From positions 27,546,382-27,610,381 of the forward strand of contig CM035807.1 in the NCBI GenBank assembly GCA_020466095.1: 64,000 bases of DNA. The letters run 5' to 3'. This DNA is from Chlorops oryzae. Lineage: Eukaryota; Arthropoda; Insecta; Diptera; Chloropidae. Both the position numbers and the translations under genes were made by a program. Positions 22,328 to 33,400 of the stretch are shown piece by piece (within the stretch, counting starts at the first letter, position 1; each line of letters opens with the position of its first letter). The notes beneath the pieces were generated by a model, which was given only the letters and a program-made list of their open reading frames with translations, had not been told where the DNA came from and did no database searches.

Positions 22328-23063
22328 AATCGCGATTCAGTTGCGTGTTTTTGATTTAATTTCTCGCAGTCATTCCGTATTTCTTTAGTTTCCGTAGAGT
22401 AGAACAATTTTAAGTTTGTATTGACAAGAGAAAAGATATTTAATGTGCTGAAAATGTGTAATGATGAAGCCTCGAAAAAAGTGGCGTGAAAACTAACACA
22501 ATCTGCATTAAAAGCGATGAAACAAATTCCATTTAGATAACCATATTGATATTTGTTAAAGACGTTCTAAGCAATTTATATATATGTATATATATATTTA
22601 CCATTGAAATAATAGTCGGACTCTGTCAGCTATGTAAACTGCCCGGAGGAAATTATTCCTTCTTCTTCTTTTTTTTGGAAACAAATCTTAAAAGGGTTAA
22701 ATGTATTTAAAGTTATCCCATATTTTATATTTTATTTATTTTTTATTGCTTTTTGGAGATGTTATCCTTAATCTGCAACTTTTGTGAATATTTGGCCATA
22801 TATGTATGTTTTTAATAAGTTTTAATGTCTTAATCACAGATCTTAACAACATTATTCCGGGAAATTAGCTCGAAGAATTAAAGAGTGCATTTGATTTGAG
22901 CATAATATTATGCCATGATTTCAATAACGTTCGTCACAGCAAAAATCGCGATTCACAACTTTAATTTTACTAGGCTCTACATGCTGAATCGCGATTAATG
23001 TTGAACGTGTATGGCCCGCAGAAGGAGCCAACATGTAGGGCCGGCATAAGAAACAGCTGTTTC
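22328..23063 (+). promoter_or_regulatory. Dpm3 upstream region: three AATCGCGATT palindromes and an E-box palindrome
   Basis: AATCGCGATT occurs at 22328-22337, 22944-22953 and 22987-22996. GAAACAGCTGTTTC at 23050-23063 is a 14-base palindrome around CAGCTG, resembling the E-box core-promoter motif of broadly expressed fly genes. It lies 57 bases before the Dpm3 ATG. No TATA box is seen, as expected for a housekeeping gene. Confidence 0.45.
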
Positions 23064-23119
23064 CTTTGTTATTGAATTCAAGTACAAGAACTGAGCATTC
23101 CAGCCTTTTCCGCAATAAA

Positions 23120-23987
23120 ATGACGAATCTGCAGCGTTGGCTACTATATGGAAGCATTTTTGCGGCTCCTTACCTCGCTTTACTTTTGAGTGGAGTTAGA
23201 ATTAATTTGTTTCTGCAATTGCTGCCATTCATCGCTGTATTTATCTTCGGAGTAAGTAAATTTCAATTTGGATTTTTTCTGCCTTCTGAGGTTCTGGATT
23301 TCTTGTATATCTAAAATAATTACTATTCCCGTCTTAAGATGGTTACGGGTATGCCTAACCCGTATCGCTAAAAAGGAAAAAGTAAATGCAAAAAATAACC
23401 TAAAATTCAAGTCCTAAAGGAGTCAAGGAGTCTCTTCTAGAAGAAAAAGAAGAAAAGAAAAAAGAAGAATCGAAAAAAGACTTGAAGTACAAGAAGAGCG
23501 AGAGCGCAAGAAATAAACAATTAGAAATTAAGCTTTTAGAATCAATTGAATAGACTAAAAGAAATCTCGAATCGAGATCAAATAAGTGGGAACGTTTGGA
23601 AGTTCCTCTGAAGTGATTATTATTGAATATATTTCGAACCCTAGAAAGCTACCTTTATTCTTCTTGACCTGCTCCACCAAGTCGCCATATCCAGGAGGAC
23701 TTTTTTGTGGGATAGATGACGCCTCCATGGCCAATTCGAAATCAATACCAGAATGCATTGAGCGAATTTGTTATTTTAATCTAATTCAGATCTATGAAAA
23801 TATATTTTTACATACATATATGTAATTGTAATATTAAATTTTAATCTTTCAGATCTATGCTGCCGGCACTGTCCTCTATCGAACTTTCACTTTTAATGAC
23901 TGCCCGGAAGCAGCCAAGGAACTACAAAACGACATTCTAGAAGCAAGAAAGGATTTAATATCAAAAGGCTTTAAATTTCGCGATTAA
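23120..23987 (+). CDS. Dpm3: Dolichol-phosphate mannosyltransferase subunit 3
   Basis: Two exons: 23120-23251 and 23853-23987 (GTAAGT donor, TTTCAG acceptor), 88 residues; the human protein has 92. The N-terminal half has two hydrophobic segments (about residues 9-27 and 31-51, the second crossing the splice site) with a short loop. The C-terminal half is the cytosolic tail, with the family pattern GTVLYRTFTFNDCPEAAKEL and LISKGFKF near the end. In the known complex DPM3 anchors catalytic DPM1 at the ER membrane and stabilises it. Dolichol-phosphate-mannose then feeds N-glycosylation, O- and C-mannosylation and GPI anchors. The start is the first ATG of the frame. The 601-base intron carries a purine-rich stretch (about 23440-23515). 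Confidence 0.96.
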
Positions 23988-26304
23988 AAAAATTTTTTTT
24001 TAACAAAGCTTGCAATGTAAATTTGTATTTAAAACTTAACTGACACGATAATCATAAAATCTACTGTTTAAATGATAACTTACAGGCTGTAAATGGATGT
24101 AAAATAGACTTACCTTTTGGCAAATTATGACTTCTTAAGTAGAAATTTACTATTTGGAGAACAAGCGACTCGAATTCAAGGATTTCCTGTTGCTTGCCAT
24201 GTTAAAATAATACCATGTTGAGGTAGTACAAAAGGCGAAGTAAGGAGTGACTTCTTACTGCCACAGACTTAACCACATTAAACTCTTCCGGGTTGCCAAC
24301 GATTGTCATATTGAAGAGCTGAAATAGAAAAACTGTTGTTAAATACTACAATTAATTGTTATCCTAGAGCTTTTACATTCAATTTAAAGCTTTCTGCGAA
24401 TTTTTTACGCTTTAAGAGACTTCATACTTTCAAAATCTAATTAACACCTACAATCACTGTTGCCAGTCATTTAGGGGATATATGTATCCATTGAATGTCT
24501 CAAAATAAGGGCGAAATTACATTAGATTTAATTTCGAAATCTTCCAAAAAGCAAACCTTGGTCCCCCTAAAAATTCTCTGATGAAATTTCTCTCAAAAGT
24601 CTCCATAAAAGACCATATTTTGTGAAGATTCCCCTCAACTCCGCTTCAATTGACGTTTCGAATAGCTTCAATAATTCTCAAACCATTCCGAAAAAAAGCA
24701 TCTGACACGTTGCGGTATAATGATAAGCTTAAAAATGAAACGTAAAGAGAAAGTGTGTCTAAATATTTCCCATTTCCTGCACGTTTTTACAATTAGCAAC
24801 ATTGTCGTAAATATATCAAAACGATTGGATTAGATAAATGAATCGGAGCCACGAATAACGTTGTAAGCGATAAATTTCACATTTGTTCAAATTTGCCATG
24901 CCAGCGAATACTAACAAAGTCATTTCACTTCTTTGCGGTTCTAAAGTGTTGAGAAATGTCCAAGAGTTGACCAAATAAAAACAATTTTTTGATAGCTCAA
25001 AGGGCTAGAGTATTATTGATAGTGAAAGTCCGAAAAATAGGTTCAAAAAATTTGTGGCTAACAACGTTATTCGCGGCTCCGCTTCAAATCATGAAAGTGA
25101 CAATTGCTTTTTTTTTTGTTACACAATAATCGCAGAAAGTCTATCTGCTCATTGAACCGCAATGAAAAAGAATCATATTTCTAATCAAAGTAAAATCAAA
25201 TAAAATAAACTCAAGATATAGCGCCACACATTGTTTCAATAACTAGTTGAATATTTACTCCCGAATGATTTAAAAAACTCTCCCCAATGTGTGCATTTAA
25301 AACAAATTCACAATCTCGAAATGCCTCATACATATTATTATAAACTTGAAAAAAATATAATTATATACTTCTCCAGTAAATTGGTAAATATTGCTAGTAT
25401 TAGAGAATAAAAAGCTTTTGAAACGACTATTTTTTATCTTAACAAATTTTGCTGTTACACATATACATATGTATATATCTGTGGTCATTTAGCAGACAAG
25501 CTTAAGTCGACATAAGCACAAATTTTAGTGCTAAAATTTTTGGAATTTTTCACTTATTCTATATATAAATTTTCATCCAAATCGGACGCCATGAATTTTT
25601 CGAATTTTTTTGGTTTTTGGTCCGAGAAGGGCATTCAAAAACCTTTTAGAAACAAACGTCCATATTGAATTTTTTCTAAAAAAAAAAGAGCTTGTTTTTA
25701 ATAAGAGAAATTTACTGAACCTTAAATTTAGGTGTGTGTACATATTTCAACCAAATAAAGCAAATTAAATCAATATTCCCGGGGAGTTTTTCGCTGCGGA
25801 TTTTAAAAATACTCTCCCATTTCGAGAAAACTGGGGAAGGGAATATTAAGGAATCAAGTATTTTGAACATTTTTAAGCAAAGGTCACATTTCTTCTCTTA
25901 TTGACGCTTAGAATACTTCCATTGTTCGCGGAGAAAAAAATTTTAGGGAAAAATTTTCCGGTGAATGGAGCTGATTACAAAAATTCATAAGTGACTTAAT
26001 CGGTTTACCGACAAAATCACAAGTCTTAAGGTATTTTCAGAACTTATTTGCATTAAATTATTAAAAACTACGCACAAAATCAAATATTTGTCGCTCTCTT
26101 TTCATACTCCTAGAATATTCATGAATTGAAATGAAATGATAATTAACCGAAAACGAAATAAAAAAGAAATTACCGAAGAAATTTTATTAAGAGAAATTCA
26201 TCATATTTCAAACAATCGATTCAAATCGACAATAGGTGCCAGGTAAACAAAAAAAGCCACTTGTCGCTGCTGATACCTCAGCTAAGAAAAAAAGAAGAAA
26301 ACTA
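23988..26304. other. Intergenic between Dpm3 and the GILT gene, with a dispersed repeat
   Basis: No coding exon recognised. About 25525-25622 (TTAGTGCTAAAATTTTTGGA, TTCATCCAAATCGGACGCCA, GGTTTTTGGTCC) is repeated at about 51620-51718. Its left flank (CTGTGGTCATTTAGCAGACA) also resembles about 38450. No ends could be set for this family. Confidence 0.5.
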
Positions 26305-27045
26305 GTAAGGGTGTTAGATTCAGATGAGCCTGACCATACAATAACCGACTCAAAGATTTATGTTTGACCATTTTTTAAAACAGGCCCCAAAACCACTACC
26401 ATTAAGACAAGGTATTCTGGAGATTTTTAAAGCCCTTAAGGGCCTCAATTTATTCAGATTTTTGTTCAATTTTTTTATGAAAATAGTCCTCTTGCCATCA
26501 GTGGCGTAGCGAGGACTAATCTAGACGTGGGCGAGATGAACTAACGAGGCCCAATAACATTTTTTTATACTTAAGAACTTTGCTTGTATCCTTCAGTCTT
26601 ATGGTTCCTTACATCGGAGTGTGATTTATGCTTAAATATGGTTATGCGGGGCCCCCAAATCCTTCTAAATCGTTCATTTCAATTGACTTCTTGTGAGGCC
26701 CCTTTGGGCGCGAGGTCGTGGCCTAGCTACGCCACTGCTTGCCATGTTCAGTTTTCCAATTTTAGAAAATTTCATCGGAGTCTTGAATATAAGCTCAAAT
26801 TCTAAATTTCATTGAAATATTTCAAAAAGAAATCAGATTTTTCGGCAGTTTTGAGTTTTTTTTTTCGTGACGGACCCTAGTACTAGAGGTACCCTTAAAA
26901 ACTGGTCGGATGGGGTCCATTCTCGACGCTGATAATTTCCATATATACATTTTGTATGGTCTATCTCGATTGGTTCTGCGTGTTACACACAACCGCACAA
27001 ATGCAATGTACCCTCGACACAGAGTGTGTCGGGTATAAAAAAAAA
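26305..27045 (+). mobile_element. mini-me/DINE-1-like element, subfamily 2, interrupted by a hAT MITE
   Basis: The left end ACTAGTAAGGGTGTTAGATT is followed by the hairpin TCAGATGAGCCTGA. The right part carries CCCTAGTACTAGAGGTACCC, TTTTGTATGGTCTATCTCG, GTGTTACACACAACCGCACA and the terminal hairpin ACCCTCGACACAGAGTGTGT then GGGTATAAAA. The GTCY microsatellite is missing. The insertion at 26499-26737 splits it. It ends about 420 bases before the GILT ATG. Confidence 0.72.
26499..26737. mobile_element. hAT MITE (239 bp) with perfect 8-bp TSD
   Basis: The TIR CAGTGGCGTAGCGAGG pairs with the reverse complement CAGTGGCGTAGCTAGG (one mismatch in 16). CTTGCCAT is duplicated exactly on both sides (26491-26498, 26738-26745). 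CAGTGGCG ends with an 8-bp target are characteristic of hAT. Confidence 0.93.
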
Positions 27046-27466
27046 GAGCAATCGCTGAGCGTAGAAGTAAATACGCGGCTGGTCTTTATATATTGGGAAA
27101 CCACATATGTTTGTATATACAAAAATAATAGACTCAAGCCCATCCCAACAGTTGCAACCAGTTTGACTGTAAACACCGACTGTGCTGAGTACAAAAAAAA
27201 AATGAGGGGAAAAAACAAAAACCGTCCACCGTCAACACTTCGCTTCGATCGTTTGAGAATCGGCCGGCAGCGTCAGTTGAATTTCGTGCATTGAGCGGCT
27301 TAAACGCGTTTATTTCTCTTCAAAAATTCTCCTCAACGCTCAACGAATTTTCCCTTTTGAAGTTCGAAACAAAAAAACTCTTCAGAAGTTTTTCTTTTTG
27401 CTATTGTTGACGTCTTTTGGGTGTAGTAATTAAGCTGATTGAAGAATATTTCGCAAATTTTGCACG

Positions 27467-30400
27467 ATGATTCAGACAACGACTTTTGGTTTAATTCTCC
27501 TTGCCATTGTGGCTGCAGCGAATGCTGTCGTAAAGGTGAGTTGCATTTTTTTTTTTTTTAAATAATATTAAAATAATATTTAATTATTAATCAATCAATC
27601 AAAATCTTAATCAGTATTCATGTTTATGCAATCAGAGAAAATCGATTTTACAAGTAGGTAAATAGGATGATATTTATTATTTTTTCATCGCCCTCCTTCG
27701 CTTTTCTTCGGTTTGAACGCCTTGCCGGCATTCGTAGGAGAGCTAAGGCAAATTTTAATTCGAACAAGTCTGATTTCATGAGTTTTTAGCCAAATGAAAG
27801 TGTGTCAAATGTCGCTTGGTTCAACTGGCTACGGGCGTTTGTGTGTATCTATGTCTGTTCATTAAAGATTGTACAAAAAAATCAGCAATAATTAACACCG
27901 TAAAAGTGTGAAATAGAGTGCAATGGACTCTGGGCAGTCGGACAGATTTCGAAATTTATTCGACTTATCGTTTTCCATAGTGTTATTAGTTTTCCCTTTT
28001 TTGCTCATGGCATTTTCCAGACACATCCATTGGAGAGTTTTATTAAACCAACTTTCGGCTTGGCTCGTTTGGAAGATGAAAACGAAACGACGCCGAGTGG
28101 CGTTGTTGGCTAAAACTGGTTTCAGCTTTGTTATGAAGTTCGGTTTGGTGGCCCAACTCACATGACTGTGTCGAGGGTATATAAGCAGTTTATTTATTTT
28201 ATGCAGACTCGCATATATATATTCAAACATATAGTACTTATTGTATTTTTTCTCTTGTTTTTCCGATTGTACGTGAGTCTTTTTTATTTACATTCATTAG
28301 GAGAGAAGCCTTCATGACTGCTCTCAACTTCTGATCGCTCCACTGAGTCAGCATGGGCTTGAAGCGATCTTGGGTGTGGTAGGAAGCTAAGACCCGGGCT
28401 TTTTGAAGAGAAGTTAAAAACTTTAGATTTTTAAAATACTCTTTTTTCTATTCATTGTTTTGCAAACATTCAAAAAATATTTTAGATACAATATTTTGAA
28501 GTGATTCGTATGCAAGTCTCATGGAAATTATAATAAAAAGCAGTCTACTTTTTTGTTCTTCTTTTTGGTAAACGCTCATTATTTATGCGTTGTCTTGTGA
28601 CATTTCAAATCCAGTTTGATTTCACTCAGTTAATGGCGGTAGTTCGATTTCTCATACTTCTGTTTCAGAGACTTCCTGTACAGGGGAGTAATCCAGACTA
28701 TTTTGAAGGGAGACCTAATTTTTTTAGTTCAAAATTAAACTAGATTCAGAGCTATGGTTCGAATTTCAAGTCAATTCCATCTTAAAGAGTGGTGGGGGCT
28801 TAGTCCCATCGTCCCTTCGGCAAATACGCCCTGGTTCTATACAATGCTCGATTAATGATTTTAAGTTGATTGTTTTTTTTGCCGCCCTATGCTCCGCCTA
28901 GGAGCGGAAATTTATGGCCAAAGGAAGAAGAATGACTTTATTATGTGAAGGACCCTATTTTTTTGAAAGAGACTAAGTATTTGTCACTTGGAAGTACCTT
29001 TTAGACAACAGCAACTCAAAAAATTCTTCGCATATATAAATAATAGATTAATGGCCTAGAATGAAGGTGTTGTGTTGATTTTTCCTTCCTATTTAAGATA
29101 ATTACTTTCCGTTTCAAGCTCACGAGTACCTGCTCCTTCATGCAAATAAAACTAAGCGTAATTCATTTTTTTATTTACTACGATCGATAGGAGCTATCAT
29201 TTTTCAAATGAGTTGATTGGTGTCACGATATTTTGGATAACTCTCATTAAGGGGATTAATTAAATGAAAAATGTATGAGTAGTATCGATAATGAGACAAA
29301 TAATGCGGGCTTTCTTCTATATTTCTCACGTTATTTTTTGCTATTAAATCCTCAACAGGCAAGCCTGAACTGAAAATTAATATCAATTGTTACGAGCATA
29401 AAATAAAATATATTAGGTACTTCGGAAATTTTTTTCTTCAGTTACTCATACGAAATCATAAGCAATATTTGGTCTCAACATTTAAAAGACGCCTTTCGAG
29501 AGTTCACTTTTTAAGTGATTGTATTAGGTCTAGTTATTAGTTATGTTAACCCGATAGTAATTTCGACTACTCTTCAACTACTCCTTGGACTAGATACAAA
29601 TGTGCATACCAGCAAATATTTGAATAGTCTTATTTAATGGGTTGTACACAAATAAGCAGTTAGTAAAGTGCCCATTAGGGCGTTTCAGACGTGAAAAAAG
29701 TGTTGAAATTCGAAAACGGCGGGGTCTAAAAAGAAAGTTTAGGCAAAAAGAAAAATTTGGGCACGATTTTCAATATTTTTCATTGAGGTTTAGAGGTAGC
29801 TAAAATGGGTTTAAGTTGAAATGTAACATTTTTGGTATATAGCCTAAATGCAAGTCTGTTACATAAACAAATTTATATGCAAATAAATGTTTTCGAATCG
29901 CTTAAACATATTATGAATCAATTGATCGGTAAAACATCGAACTGTTCCTGTAAAAACCATTAATTGAAATCAATTTTTGTGTTTTTGCCCCTAAAAGTAT
30001 ACAGTAAAAGTTGAAAATCTGTCAAATTGAAAATTCTAAATTTACAAAAACTAAATAAAAAAATTTTAGCTCTCTTTAAGGCGTTATTTGACGAAAATTC
30101 AAGTCCTCTGAGCGACCTCTAAACCTCAATTTAAGAAATTTTAAATGGTGCCCAAATTTTTCGATTTACATTATCTTTCGTTTGAGACCCCGCCGTCTTC
30201 GAAATTGAAGACTTTTTTTCACGTCTGAAACGCCCTAGTGCCCATATATTATAAATACATAAAACACAATACAAAACTTCGAAGATTCCCTGTAGCAAGT
30301 ACAACTAGTGTTTAACTACTTCTTTACTAGTGCAAAAGCCACCAGAACTAGTTATTTTCTATACGCCTTTCCATATAAAATTCTATAGAAAATCAGCATA

Positions 30401-33400
30401 AAATGAGTATAGGAAAGCACTAATGCATTTTGCACCAGTATGGTATAAACTTGGATACATTTGTACAGTTAAATCTAGTGATTTAATAGAAAAAAATTAC
30501 TACTTCTTGGGGGGTTTTTTACCTTTTCATTCACTCTAAGATCTCTAAATGTCTAAATTAAATTTTTAAAAACAATCTTTATGGAAAAAACAATTGAATA
30601 TGATATGAAAATTTCACCAAAAGTTGCACCAGTTTTGGTAGTTATAGTAAAATTACTAGTTCCTTTAAGGGAATTTACCTATCTATCGAAGAGTATTCAA
30701 GGCGCAGGGCTGCATTCGACTTTCCGGCATTACTTCGCCAGAAAAGTGAACATATAAATTTTTTATGGAAATTAAATGCCAGAACAGCTGATTGCAGCCC
30801 GTTTTTGAGAGTAAACACGGCCACCGACTCCAAAAGTGTGAAATTTTTAAGTATATTTCGCAGAATTTAAAAAGAGTGAATAAAGTTGTGTCTTCCGCGC
30901 TTTATAAGGTTGTAGGAACCCTGCAGTAAATATGACCGGTCCTGGGTCGATCGCGGGTCGGTCTTAAAGTGGTCAGTACCGGTCGCCTTTCCATGCATTC
31001 AACTCACTTCTTTTAACATTGGGCTATCATTCAAAAACAGTCGGTCCCTTTTTCAAAGCGTGTGGGGCTGGTTGCAGTTGAGTCGGACTGTTGGATGGAC
31101 TCACCTAGAGCCGATCCTTTTTTGCACCCAAACCGTTTCATTAATGCAGGGTAATTTACTTCCTTGTCTTAAATGTGCAAGTATTTATTGCCGATCCGAG
31201 TATGGAGCATAACAATGAAATGCCACTAAAAAGCTATCCCTATCGCATCTAACTACTCTCAAAGTAGACCGCTTGTGGTCAATTGCAGGTCAATGGTCCC
31301 ATATGTTCTGAGTGAGAGGGGGGATGAATATATTTTTGATTGCTTTTCTGCTGAGGAGAATCAATGATTCGGATGGTCGAATGTATATAAAAATGTTTAG
31401 CTTGTCAAAATCCGAGCAGCCCAAGTGTTCCTACTAACGTTCGGAAATTTCATATTTTCTTTATCGCAGGGAATGTTTGCTAATTATCTTTTATTGTTGT
31501 TCATTTTATTATTATCCAAAACTCTGAAAGAAAAAATAAAAACAAAACAAAGCGCTCCTCTATATTCCTTTCAAAGTTTAATGCTCATGTTATGCGATAA
31601 CATTGTATGTTCAATAAAAAAATTATTTTTAAATCAAAAATGCATTCTTTTGAGTTGGAAAATCGTTCGTCTCCTATGAATCATGTTTTTGGATTAAAAA
31701 AAAAAGAATTAATATTTTTGCTCGCAAACATTGATAACGAGCATAACGGGATGCTTTCAACATAACAAAATTCATCTTGATGAAAAGTTCAAGTGAACAA
31801 GGGAAAACTTAGAAATGGCCCCACCGCATTCGTTGTATATTTTTTCTTTTTTTTTTACATATCGAACAAATAAATTTCTTACCAACAAATTTCAAAAACC
31901 AAAAATAATCAACTGCAAATGTCGCGAATATTTCTATGTCAGACCGCTTGTCCTCAGAATAAATTGATAAAATTGAATTCATATTTTCAATTAACATTAG
32001 CCTTTATCCAGCAGATGAACTATGTAAATTTTACTTAATTTGAGGCCATCGAAATTGCGACAATATTGAAGGGGGGAAAAAAATGCAACAACAATTAAAC
32101 TATTGCGTTTTATAGTTCTCGAAAAGAAGACTTACAGCATTGCTAGATATTTTTGTTTATAAAAAAAAAAAAAAAAACAGAGCAATTTCGGGAGAAAATT
32201 GAAAACTTAAATATTTCGAATGATTTTTGAATTAAAGGAAACAAACAGAGCATTTTTGTAGTTGAGCACAATAAATCGCCATCCAGCGTCTAAAATTACA
32301 TATAAAAGCCTTCTATTACTAGAGAATGATGTCGGAATATTATCCACTCTTTAAAGGTTCACAACCTACAGCATGGTGTTTTATGAATTTCCTCCATCGT
32401 TCGTCAAATCAGTACCAAATAACTGCATCGAGCTACAAATTTAAATAAATATTTTCATATAAACTAAACTCTTTTAACTTAATTGTTCCAAATACTCGTA
32501 TAATACTGATCTCTGAATGCTCTGGCGATCGCGAGCAAGCGTTAAAGTCATTGTTGAAGTTCGTTGAGTGTTAAAATCGCTTATTCGCTTTCCAATAATC
32601 GCTTGTGTCACGGAATATCGCATGATATTGTGTATAGGTAATTCATAAAACACACATCACAAACCACTAATGATAGTTCAAGAGGACCATTAGTTGGCTC
32701 TTTAGAATATTTAAAATACTACCTCCAGACACTGTGGGACGGAGTTATAATTTATCTAATAACTTTTAATTTTATAATATAGATTTAAATAATACCTAGA
32801 CTCGGCCTAAACAATTTTAGAGAAAAAATTCTGTAAAATCTGATTTTGGGCGTCTACGTCCTTTTTGCGGTTTGGGCTCAAAATGATCTGCAGTAAGAAA
32901 ATCTTAAGGGTTTTATAGTCAAACGAGCCTCGCAATACAATAGCCCACACAAATTAAGGGTTATATATACTAGTGCTGCAACGGATAATGTATCCGGCCG
33001 GATTTCCGTCTGCCGGATAATTATTTATTTATTTTTTTTTTTGTTATATATTTTTCGTTTTTAAAGCCATATTGAACGGCGTAGAAATGATCCTGAGCGT
33101 TGCCGTTTGCCAGTAAAAATGTCGAACGTTCTTTTTTGACACAGCACACTTTTTAGTAGTGCTTGTTTCGAGCGCTTGCACCGAACTGCAATAAAAAATC
33201 TCTAAAAATGGAAATTTTCTGAGAAAATGTTAGCGGTACTGCATCCGGTTTCCTCCAATCGCTCCAATTTCAAATCTGCACCCCATTAAAAATGCAATAT
33301 AGCAAATGTTTAATGTGAGGTATCCGGCGGCCGGATATAGATGGTATCCGGTATCCGGCCGGATACTAAATTTAAGGCCGGATATTGGCCAGATATCCGT

